From: Chloroflexota bacterium
Lineage (GTDB): Bacteria; Chloroflexota; Anaerolineae; UBA1429
Reading direction: 5' to 3'
Assembly (NCBI GenBank): GCA_014360745.1
Contig: JACIWY010000049.1
Span: 1-13,689, forward strand
DNA: 13,689 bases
Shown here piece by piece: positions 6,109 to 12,208 of this stretch. Under the pieces are notes generated by a model. The model ran no database searches and had not been told where the DNA came from. It worked only from the letters and a program-made list of their open reading frames with translations. The position numbers were made by a program, and so were the translations under genes. Position 1 is the stretch's first letter. Every line of letters starts with the position of its first letter.

Positions 6109-7413
6109 ATGCTGCAAGCAGTCTCTAATGCCTTCAAGCTGCCGGATTTGCGCCGAAAGATCATCTTTACTATCGCGATATTGGTGATCTATCGCTTTGC
6201 GGCGCATGTCCCTGTGCCGGGTGTCGATCTTGAGGCGCTGCGGCAGGTGTTTAGCCAGAACCAGTTGTTGGGTTTGTTGGATATGTTCTCCGGCGGGGCC
6301 ATGTCCAACTTTTCGGTGATGGCTATGGGGGTGTATCCCTTTATCACCGCACAGATTGTGTTGCAGCTTTTGACCCCTATTATCCCGCAGTTGGAGGCTT
6401 TGAGCCGCGAGGGTGCGGCGGGTCGTCAGCGATTGAACCTCTATACTCATCTGCTGACCATCCCTCTGGCTGCGTTGCAGGGCTTTAGCCAGGCGTCGCT
6501 ATTGGCTCAGTCGGGTGGCGCTGCCGGCCCGGTGATCAGCAATTTTGGCTTTCGTGCGGGGACCTGGTTGCCCACCCTGGCAACGCTGGCGACGCTCACG
6601 GCAGGGACCATGTTCGCCATCTGGCTCGGCGAATTGATCGATGAGGATGGTATCGGCAACGGTATCTCGATCATTATCTTTGGGGGCATCGTGGCCGGCA
6701 TCCCCCAGCGGGTCGGGCAGCTTTGGGTGGCCAACCCCTGGTCCATACCGATCTTTGGCGTGGTCACGGCTGTTACCGTGGTGGGCATCGTCTTGATCCA
6801 GGAGGGGCAACGGCGCATCCCCGTGCACTATGCCAAGCGGGTGCGCGGCACGCGCATTTACGGGGGGCAGAGCACCCATATTCCGTTACAAGTTAACTCG
6901 GCCGGCATGATCCCGCTCATCTTTGCCGTGTCGTTTCTGCTGTTGCCCGGCGTGGTGGCGAGCTACTTTGTGAATGCCGAGGTCGAGGTGGTGCGCAACG
7001 TGGCGCAGTTCATCTCACGCTTGTTTGACCAAAATAGCGCCTTTTATTGGATCTTGTACTTTGTTTTGGTGGTTGGTTTTACCTATTTTTACACCGATAT
7101 CATTTTTCAGCAGCAGAACCTGCCGGAAACCTTGCAGCGCCAGGGCGGCTTTATCCCGGGTATTCGGCCGGGGCAACGCACGGCCGAGTATCTCAACGGC
7201 GTGCTGAAGCGCATCACCCTGTTGGGGGCTTTGTTCCTGGGCTTGATCGCCATTTTGCCCTGGATCGTTCGCCCTATCTCCGGGACGAGCCAGATGTTGC
7301 TCACCAGCACCGGTCTGCTCATCGTGGTGGGCGTCGTGCTGGATACGATGAAGCAGCTCGAGGCGCAACTGCTGATGCGCCACTATGAGGGCTTTATTCG
7401 GAAGCTGAGCTGA
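6109..7413 (+). CDS. secY: Protein translocase channel subunit SecY
   Basis: SecY is the pore of the Sec translocon in the cytoplasmic membrane and works with SecE, SecG and SecA or the ribosome. The 434-residue protein shows ten hydrophobic segments at about residues 18-37, 67-89, 113-133, 152-173, 182-200, 212-232, 263-289, 311-334, 368-388 and 393-413. Family motifs include VPVPGVD, the plug region around LLDMFSGGAMSNFSV, EDGIGNGISI, the cytosolic loop RRIPVHYAKRVRG, INSAGMIP-like VNSAGMIPLIFA, and GFIPGIRPGQRT in the loop that contacts SecA and the ribosome. ATG at 6109 follows GGGGGAG at 6098-6104. The TGA overlaps the adk ATG by one base (TGATG). Confidence 0.97.
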   Translation: MLQAVSNAFKLPDLRRKIIFTIAILVIYRFAAHVPVPGVDLEALRQVFSQNQLLGLLDMFSGGAMSNFSVMAMGVYPFITAQIVLQLLTPIIPQLEALSREGAAGRQRLNLYTHLLTIPLAALQGFSQASLLAQSGGAAGPVISNFGFRAGTWLPTLATLATLTAGTMFAIWLGELIDEDGIGNGISIIIFGGIVAGIPQRVGQLWVANPWSIPIFGVVTAVTVVGIVLIQEGQRRIPVHYAKRVRGTRIYGGQSTHIPLQVNSAGMIPLIFAVSFLLLPGVVASYFVNAEVEVVRNVAQFISRLFDQNSAFYWILYFVLVVGFTYFYTDIIFQQQNLPETLQRQGGFIPGIRPGQRTAEYLNGVLKRITLLGALFLGLIAILPWIVRPISGTSQMLLTSTGLLIVVGVVLDTMKQLEAQLLMRHYEGFIRKLS

Positions 7414-8081
7414 TGGCCCTGGACATCGTCTTGCTCGGTCCCCCAGGTGTGGGCAAAGGCACCCAGGCGGAGCGCCTGGAGGCATGGTTGGGGCTGCCGC
7501 AGGTGTCTAGTGGGGATCTGTTTCGCGAGGCAATCGCCAAGGGCACCAGGCTGGGGCGCAAGGCCGAGGGTTATATCGATCGAGGCGAATTGGTGCCCGA
7601 TCAAGTGACTATCGACATGATTGCGGAGCGTATAGCCAAGCCGGATTGCGCCAAAGGGGTTATTCTGGACGGCTTTCCGCGAACGGTGGAGCAAGCCCGG
7701 ATTCTGGACGAGCTTTTGGCCAAGATGGGGCGGCGGGTGGATATCGTCCTCGATATCGAGGCTTCGGAAGAGACGCTGTTGGAGCGGCTCACAGGTCGTT
7801 GGCTCTGTCGTCAATGTGGCCGCGTTTATCATCGGCTCTCAAATCCGGAACAGGTGCGCGGCATTTGTGACGAATGTGGCGGGCGGCTCTATCAACGCGA
7901 GGATGATCGCCCGAAAACCCAGCGGCGGCGCCTTCAGGTGTACCAGGACCGCACCGTCCCGCTTCAGGCTTATTATCGACGGAAGGGCGTGTTGGTCGAT
8001 ATCGACGGCGAAGGCGATGTCGAGAGTGTGTGGCGGCAAATCAAGGCCGCTGTGGAGCCATTAGTGGCTCAAAAAGCGTAA
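7413..8081 (+). CDS. adk: Adenylate kinase, zinc-lid long form
   Basis: This enzyme interconverts ATP + AMP and 2 ADP in the cytoplasm. The 222-residue protein has the P-loop GPPGVGKGT at 9-17, the AMP-binding SSGDLFR at 32-38, and LDGFPRT at 85-91. Its LID domain carries Cys132-X2-Cys135 and Cys152-X2-Cys155, a complete zinc site as in Bacillus-type enzymes. The LID-closing segment reads DDRPKT, with Lys168 where many adenylate kinases have Glu. ATG at 7413 overlaps the secY stop, and GGAAG at 7400-7404 is a moderate binding site, so translation is likely coupled to secY. Placement after secY is common in Gram-positive bacteria and Chloroflexota. Confidence 0.97.
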   Translation: MALDIVLLGPPGVGKGTQAERLEAWLGLPQVSSGDLFREAIAKGTRLGRKAEGYIDRGELVPDQVTIDMIAERIAKPDCAKGVILDGFPRTVEQARILDELLAKMGRRVDIVLDIEASEETLLERLTGRWLCRQCGRVYHRLSNPEQVRGICDECGGRLYQREDDRPKTQRRRLQVYQDRTVPLQAYYRRKGVLVDIDGEGDVESVWRQIKAAVEPLVAQKA

Positions 8082-8084
8082 AGT

Positions 8085-8113
8085 TTGGTGCATTGGCGCA
8101 CTCATGCTATAAT
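8085..8113 (+). promoter_or_regulatory. Predicted sigma-A/70 promoter with extended -10, upstream of map
   Basis: In the 50-base adk-map spacer a perfect extended -10, TGCTATAAT (8105-8113), stands 17 bases after TTGGTG (8085-8090), which keeps the TTG of the -35 consensus. The expected transcription start is near 8120, only about 12 bases before the map ATG. It is the best sigma-A-like match I found in the window and would give map and the alpha block transcription independent of the upstream spc block. The call rests on sequence pattern alone. Confidence 0.6.
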
Positions 8114-8131
8114 AAGAGGTCGCGCAGATCA

Positions 8132-8905
8132 ATGGGGCGGAAGCAGTCGGTAGTGCCCCTCAAGGGGCCTGAAGAGATCGAGCGCATGCGCAGAGCCGGG
8201 CGCATCGTCGCCCAGGTGCTGGCTGAGCTGCAACGCCATGTCAGGCCCGGTGTGACTACAAGGCAACTTGACAAAATGGCCGAGGAGCTGCTTCGTGATT
8301 TGGGGGGAGTGCCCTCTTTTAAGGGGTACTATGGCTACCCGGCCACCATTTGCGCGTCGATCAACGAAGAGGTGGTGCACGGCATCCCGGGCCCTCGCGC
8401 GCTCAAGCCTGGCGATATTGTCACTATCGACGTCGGGGCTATTTGGGAAGGGTATCAGGGAGATGCCGCCATTACGGTGCCGGTGGGCGAGGTAGAGCCG
8501 CGGGTGCAGGCCCTTTTAGAGGCCACACAAAAGGCGCTGGCCGAAGGGATCAGCGCGGCGAGGGCTGGAAGGCCGCTCGGCGCCATATCGCACGCCATCG
8601 AGAGCGTGGCCAAAAGGGCCGGTTTGGCGGTGGTGCGCGAATATGGGGGGCATGGCATCGGGCAAAAGATGCACGAGCCGCCCAATGTGCCCAATTGGGG
8701 GCCGGCCCATCGGGGTATTCGTTTGCTCGCCGGGATGACCTTGGCTCTGGAGCCCATGCTTACGCTGTGTAAAGCACAAACCAGGGTGTTAGACGATCGC
8801 TGGACCGTAGTCACGGTGGATGGTTGCCCGGCAGCCCATTTTGAGCATACGATCGCAATCACCGAAGATGGCGCCGAGATTCTAACGCGTCTTCTGGAAG
8901 AATGA
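8132..8905 (+). CDS. map: Methionine aminopeptidase, type I
   Basis: This enzyme removes the initiator methionine from nascent proteins whose second residue is small. The 257-residue protein has every catalytic element: His83 in VVHGIPG, metal ligands Asp100 (TIDVG), Asp111 (GDAA), His174 (GGHGIG), Glu207 (LALEPM) and Glu238 (FEHTIAIT), plus His181 nearby. It lacks an N-terminal SH3-binding or zinc extension, as usual for the short bacterial class. ATG at 8132 gives the normal N-terminus; the AAGAGG at 8114-8119 is a weakish, rather distant binding site and would lie upstream of the start of a transcript made from the predicted promoter at 8085-8113. It precedes rpmJ by 24 bases, with no infA between. 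Confidence 0.97.
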   Translation: MGRKQSVVPLKGPEEIERMRRAGRIVAQVLAELQRHVRPGVTTRQLDKMAEELLRDLGGVPSFKGYYGYPATICASINEEVVHGIPGPRALKPGDIVTIDVGAIWEGYQGDAAITVPVGEVEPRVQALLEATQKALAEGISAARAGRPLGAISHAIESVAKRAGLAVVREYGGHGIGQKMHEPPNVPNWGPAHRGIRLLAGMTLALEPMLTLCKAQTRVLDDRWTVVTVDGCPAAHFEHTIAITEDGAEILTRLLEE

Positions 8906-8929
8906 TTTGCAGATTATGGAGGCATAACG

Positions 8930-9043
8930 ATGAAAGTCCGTCCCTCTGTCAAGAGACGTTGTGAAAAGTGCAAGATCATCCGTCGACACGGTGTCGTGCG
9001 CGTTATCTGCGATAACCCGCGACATAAGCAGCGCCAGGGTTAA
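8930..9043 (+). CDS. rpmJ: 50S ribosomal protein L36, zinc-binding form
   Basis: This 37-residue protein begins MKVRPSVKRRCEKCK and ends with RHKQRQG. It carries the complete L36 zinc site Cys11-X2-Cys14-X12-Cys27-X4-His32. It is the smallest bacterial ribosomal protein and stabilises 23S rRNA near the base of the L7/L12 stalk and the peptidyl transferase region. ATG at 8930 follows GGAGG at 8918-8922. The usual neighbour infA is not present on its 5' side. rpsM follows after 34 bases. It is easily overlooked because of its length, but the match is unambiguous. Confidence 0.96.
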   Translation: MKVRPSVKRRCEKCKIIRRHGVVRVICDNPRHKQRQG

Positions 9044-9077
9044 AGGGCCTGTTCGTAGGGCGTAGAGGAGGCAAGAG

Positions 9078-9461
9078 ATGGCTCGTATTGCCGGCGTTGA
9101 CATTCCGAACGAAAAGCAGGTGGAAATCGGTCTGACCTATATCTTTGGCATCGGCCGCAGCCGCAGCCGGGAGATCTTGGCCAAGACGGGCATCAACCCG
9201 GCGACGCGGTGCCGCGATCTAACCGAAGGCGAAATCGCGCGCCTGCGCGAGGTCATCGATTCGGAGTATGTGGTAGAAGGCGATCTACGTCGCGAGATTG
9301 CGATGAATATCAAGCGCTTGCAAGATATCGGTTCGTATCGTGGGTTGCGACATCGGCGCAACCTGCCGGTGCGCGGCCAGAGGACGCGGACGAACGCCCG
9401 CACACGGCGTGGTCCCCGCCGAACCGTTGCCGGGCGCAAGCGATCCACGGCCAAGAAGTAA
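9078..9461 (+). CDS. rpsM: 30S ribosomal protein S13
   Basis: This 127-residue protein opens with MARIAGVDIPNEKQVEIGLTYIFGIG, has the helix-two-turn-helix region and the basic tail GSYRGLRHRRNLPVRGQRT, TNARTRRGPRRTVAG, then a lysine-rich end. S13 sits in the 30S head, contacts S19 and P-site tRNA through its tail, and forms intersubunit bridges with L5. ATG at 9078 lies six bases after AGGAGG at 9066-9071. The order rpmJ-rpsM-rpsK-rpsD-rpoA-rplQ is the standard alpha block. All conserved segments are intact and length is normal. Confidence 0.97.
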   Translation: MARIAGVDIPNEKQVEIGLTYIFGIGRSRSREILAKTGINPATRCRDLTEGEIARLREVIDSEYVVEGDLRREIAMNIKRLQDIGSYRGLRHRRNLPVRGQRTRTNARTRRGPRRTVAGRKRSTAKK

Positions 9462-9479
9462 GAGGAGTCGGAGGTTAGG

Positions 9480-9875
9480 ATGGGGCGAGCGAGAGGTAGA
9501 GGACGAAGCGGAGGGCGCCGCGAACGGCGTAATGTCCCTCACGGACGCGCCTATATCCAGGCCACATTCAATAATACAATCGTCACCTTCACCGATCCGG
9601 AGGGGCAGGTGCTGTGTTGGCATAGCGCGGGCCAGGATTTCCGTGGATCGCGCAAGAGCACGCCCTTTGCGGCCCAGACTGCGGCCGAGTCCGCCAGCCG
9701 AGCGGCGATGGATATGGGCATGCGCTCGGTGGATGTCTATGTGAAGGGCCCGGGCCCTGGCCGTGAGGCCGCATTGCGCCAGCTCCAGGCGAGTGGCCTG
9801 CGCATCCGTTCCATCACCGATGTCACGCCGCTGCCGCATAACGGCTGTCGCCCGCCCAAGAAGCGGCGCATCTAA
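9480..9875 (+). CDS. rpsK: 30S ribosomal protein S11
   Basis: This 131-residue S11 of the 30S platform has an arginine/glycine-rich start (MGRARGRGRSGGRRERRN), then GRAYIQATFNNTIVTFTDPEG, HSAGQDFRGSRKSTPFAAQ, VYVKGPGPGREAALRQL and the hallmark end DVTPLPHNGCRPPKKRR. ATG at 9480 has GGAGG at 9470-9474 just upstream. The basic N-terminus is arginine-rich where many species have lysines, otherwise it is ordinary. The C-terminal tail lies near the E-site mRNA and the Shine-Dalgarno helix. It is separated from rpsD by the longest non-coding stretch in the window. Confidence 0.97.
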   Translation: MGRARGRGRSGGRRERRNVPHGRAYIQATFNNTIVTFTDPEGQVLCWHSAGQDFRGSRKSTPFAAQTAAESASRAAMDMGMRSVDVYVKGPGPGREAALRQLQASGLRIRSITDVTPLPHNGCRPPKKRRI

Positions 9876-10051
9876 TTCGGCGGTAGAAAGATTTCGTTAG
9901 CGAACGGTTTTTATTCCTAGAGGAAAGTATGGCGGGATGGGCGCGAGGCCCATATCGATGCGCGGGGAAGACGTAGATGGCCCGCCGGTTCTTAGCTGCG
10001 TAAACCCGCTGCGGCCTTTCTTTCAGAGAGGTCGTCATTTCAGGAGGTTTT
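9876..10051 (+). promoter_or_regulatory. Structured 176-base leader of rpsD (candidate S4 control region)
   Basis: This is the longest spacer in the cluster. It contains two hairpins. The first, 9933-9957, has an uninterrupted ATGGGC/GCCCAT stem (9937-9942 with 9948-9953, loop GCGAG), extended outward by three pairs after one mismatch. The second has a ten-pair stem, 10011-10020 with 10026-10035, including three G-U pairs, and ends seven bases before AGGAGG at 10042-10047. GGCGGG at 9931-9936 could instead pair with CCCGCC at 9981-9986, an alternative fold. S4 is a known translational autoregulator in E. coli and Bacillus; that this leader serves such control is inference. Confidence 0.4.
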
Positions 10052-10687
10052 ATGGCAAGGTATACAGATGCGGTCTGCAAACAGTGTCGGCGCGAAGGGA
10101 TGAAGCTTTTTCTCAAGGGAGAACGCTGTCTGTCGCCCAAATGCGCCGTCGAGCGTCGCCCCTTCCCTCCTGGCATGCACGGGCGCCAGGGGCGGTTCCG
10201 TCGACAGGAATCGGACTTTGCCCAACAGCTTCGTGAGAAGCAGCGGGCCCGGCACTTTTACGGGGTGCTGGAGAGGCAATTCCGTCGCTACTTTGAGCTA
10301 GCCTTGCGTAGCCGTGGCCAGACGGGCTTGAACCTGCTAACCATTTTGGAGCGGCGCTTGGATAACGTCGTCTATCGATTGGGGCTAGCCGATTCTCGTG
10401 CTCAGGCGCGGCAGTTGGTGTCGCATGGGCATATCGAGGTGAACGGCATCAAGACCAATATCCCCTCGGCGTTGGTGAATGTGGGCGACGAAGTTCGCGT
10501 GCGTGAATCCAGTAGGAATAACGCCTACTTCCGGGATTTGGCAGATATCCTCGAACATCGCTCGGTTCCCGCGTGGCTGAGCCTGAACGCCAGCGAGCTA
10601 AGCGGCAAAGTGGTTGCCCTGCCGACACGGGATCAGATCGATGCTCCGGTGAACGAGCAGCTCATCGTCGAGTATTACTCGCGATAG
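10052..10687 (+). CDS. rpsD: 30S ribosomal protein S4, zinc-binding form
   Basis: This 211-residue S4 starts 16S rRNA assembly at the five-way junction and lines the mRNA entry channel. The N-terminal zinc site has Cys9, Cys12, Cys26 and Cys31, the same positions as in Thermus S4. KCAVERRPFPPGMHG follows, and the S4 RNA-binding domain is at about residues 100-165: LERRLDNVVYRLGLADSRAQARQLVSHGHIEVNG. The C-terminus VNEQLIVEYYSR is typical. ATG at 10052 stands four bases after AGGAGG (10042-10047). S4 represses its own operon in several bacteria, which makes the structured leader upstream of interest. I see no truncation or missing block. Confidence 0.97.
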   Translation: MARYTDAVCKQCRREGMKLFLKGERCLSPKCAVERRPFPPGMHGRQGRFRRQESDFAQQLREKQRARHFYGVLERQFRRYFELALRSRGQTGLNLLTILERRLDNVVYRLGLADSRAQARQLVSHGHIEVNGIKTNIPSALVNVGDEVRVRESSRNNAYFRDLADILEHRSVPAWLSLNASELSGKVVALPTRDQIDAPVNEQLIVEYYSR

Positions 10688-10728
10688 GCACCATACCTCT
10701 GTGCCAAGGTTCCTAAGGAGGATATCCT

Positions 10729-11682
10729 TTGCTGCACCAAGTTTTGCCTAGAATAGAAGTCGAGGCCAGCACGCAGAATTATGGGCGTTATGCGATTGGC
10801 CCGATGGCGCGCGGATATGGCACGACTATCGGCATCGCGTTGCGTCGTGTGCTGCTCTCGTCGCTGCCCGGGGCGGCGATCACGTCGGTGCGTGTGGCCG
10901 GAGTGCCACACGAATTTACGACGATCCCCGGCGCCAAAGAAGATATGACTATGCTGTTGCTGAATCTCAAGCAGGTTCATCTGATCTCTTATTCGGAGGA
11001 CCAGGTGCGGATGCGGGTTTCAGCACGGGGTAAAAGCGTCATCACCGCCGGCGATATCGAGGCGCCCTCGACAGTTGAAATCGTCAATCCGGAGCTGCAA
11101 CTGCTTACGTTGGATACACTGGATTCTGATCTGGAGATCGAATTGACCGTGGAGCGTGGCGTGGGCTATTCGCCGGCCGAGGATCGTCGCAACCTGCCCA
11201 TCGGGCAAATTCCGGTGGATGCGGTGTTCAGCCCGATCGTCAAGGTGAACCACACGGTCGAGCCTGCCCGCATCGAGCAGATCACCAATTACGATTTGCT
11301 CAAGCTCGAGATCTGGACCAACGGCACCATCCGCCCGAGCGAGGCATTGACCGAGGCGGCCCGCATTCTGATCCAGCATTTGAGCCCCCTGGCCGAGTTT
11401 ACCGAGGTCAGGCCTCAGATAGTCGCAGAGGCCGAAGCACGGGGAGGCGAGCCTCGCGAATACGATGATGTGCCCATTGAGGAGCTCGAGCTGAGTATGC
11501 GTGCCTACAATTGCCTCAAGCGCGCGAATATCACGACGGTGGGCGACATCATGGAGCGCCTGCAAGAAGGCGCCTCAGAGATGTTGGCCATCCGCAATTT
11601 CGGCGAAAAATCTTTGGCCGAGTTGATTGAGAAGTTGATCGAAAAGGGGTTCCTGCCTCCTGGTTATGTGCCGGAACCCTGA
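10729..11682 (+). CDS. rpoA: DNA-directed RNA polymerase subunit alpha
   Basis: This 317-residue alpha subunit dimerises to begin RNA polymerase assembly. The N-terminal domain (about 1-230) shows RGYGTTIGIALRRVLLSSLPGAA, VNPELQLLTL, ERGVGYSPAE, IPVDAVFSPI and TNGTIRPSEAL. A short acidic linker leads to the C-terminal domain with Arg258, Asn261, Cys262, Gly292, Lys294, Ser295 and Glu298, matching the residues of the E. coli 265 determinant that contacts UP elements and activators. The start is TTG at 10729, seven bases after AAGGAGG (10715-10721), as no ATG fits the family length. The normally GN(A/S)LRR motif reads GIALRR here, discussed as a finding. Confidence 0.97.
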   Translation: MLHQVLPRIEVEASTQNYGRYAIGPMARGYGTTIGIALRRVLLSSLPGAAITSVRVAGVPHEFTTIPGAKEDMTMLLLNLKQVHLISYSEDQVRMRVSARGKSVITAGDIEAPSTVEIVNPELQLLTLDTLDSDLEIELTVERGVGYSPAEDRRNLPIGQIPVDAVFSPIVKVNHTVEPARIEQITNYDLLKLEIWTNGTIRPSEALTEAARILIQHLSPLAEFTEVRPQIVAEAEARGGEPREYDDVPIEELELSMRAYNCLKRANITTVGDIMERLQEGASEMLAIRNFGEKSLAELIEKLIEKGFLPPGYVPEP

Positions 11683-11690
11683 ATCTCTCG

Positions 11691-11714
11691 CTCGAAGCGG
11701 CTTGTGCCGCCGAG
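11691..11714 (+). other. Hairpin in the rpoA-rplQ spacer
   Basis: Eight bases after the rpoA stop, GCGGC (11697-11701) pairs with GCCGC (11706-11710) over a TTGT loop. Outside a two-base AA bulge, CTCG (11691-11694) pairs with CGAG (11711-11714), making nine pairs in all. No T run follows, so intrinsic termination is unlikely and rplQ should still be transcribed. A processing or mRNA-stability role is possible but unproven. Confidence 0.4.
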
Positions 11715-11739
11715 GCATGACGTATAGGGGTAGCCTGCA

Positions 11740-12120
11740 ATGAGACATCGAGTGGCTGGACGTCATTTGGGGCGTGATTCGGCGCATCGGCGCGCGCTCT
11801 TTCGAAATTTGATGACCGAGCTGTTTCGCCATGAACAGATCAAGACCACGCTGGCCAAGGCCCGTGCGGTCCGTTCTGAGGCGGAGCATCTGGTAACGAT
11901 CGCGAAACGGGGCTATGTCAAGCGCCAAGCCGATGGCCACGATGTGCATGAGCGGCGATTGGTGGCCGCTGTGCTCACCGACGGCGAGGTGGTGCGCAAA
12001 TTGTTCGATGAAATCGCCCCGCGGATGGCCGACCGGCCCGGCGGCTACACGCGCATCCTCAAATTGGGGCCGCGCCGGGGCGATGGGGCCGAGATGGCCG
12101 TTTTGGAGATCGTCGAATAG
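11740..12120 (+). CDS. rplQ: 50S ribosomal protein L17
   Basis: This 126-residue L17 has the opening MRHRVAGRHLGRDSAHRRALFRNL, the helix LFRHEQIKTTLAKARAVR and the C-terminal block VVRKLFDEIAPRMADRPGGYTRILKLGPRRGDGAEMAVLEIVE, all diagnostic. L17 lies near the tunnel exit side of the 50S subunit. ATG at 11740 follows AGGGG at 11726-11730. It closes the alpha block and is followed by an 88-base spacer containing a long stem before truA. Length is that of the bacterial family without the C-terminal extension seen in some lineages. Confidence 0.97.
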   Translation: MRHRVAGRHLGRDSAHRRALFRNLMTELFRHEQIKTTLAKARAVRSEAEHLVTIAKRGYVKRQADGHDVHERRLVAAVLTDGEVVRKLFDEIAPRMADRPGGYTRILKLGPRRGDGAEMAVLEIVE

Positions 12121-12132
12121 TGTTTGGGCTTA

Positions 12133-12172
12133 TGCCTTCCTCTTTCGGTGGCAGAGCAAGCGGGGGAGGGCA
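12133..12172 (+). other. Eleven-pair stem-loop in the rplQ-truA spacer
   Basis: TGCCTTCCTCT (12133-12143) pairs with GGGGGAGGGCA (12162-12172) along eleven uninterrupted pairs, three of them G-T, around an 18-base loop. It is among the longest uninterrupted stems I found in the spacers. No T run follows, so it is not a typical intrinsic terminator. It lies 37 to 76 bases before the truA start and might affect read-through, processing or stability of the truA-rplM-rpsI part of the message. Confidence 0.4.
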
Positions 12173-12208
12173 GGTGAAGGCGTTCGTGGCCCAGGGGTCA
12201 AGGGCGGC

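Noticed and set aside
8030..8131. Longer map product starting at 8030 inside adk
   Set aside because: The 34 extra residues overlap adk in another frame, match no methionine aminopeptidase extension, and cross the predicted promoter.
9895..9915. Possible intrinsic terminator CGTT-AGCG-AACG followed by GTTTTTATT after rpsK
   Set aside because: The stem has only four pairs, half of them A-T, too weak for a terminator. Only its T-rich run is suggestive; I would revisit it only if transcript ends map there.
11915..12208. Upstream in-frame extension of truA overlapping rplQ
   Set aside because: The frame is open but the extra 98 residues have no TruA similarity, and most overlap conserved rplQ sequence in another frame. 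GTG at 12209 places the normal family N-terminus.
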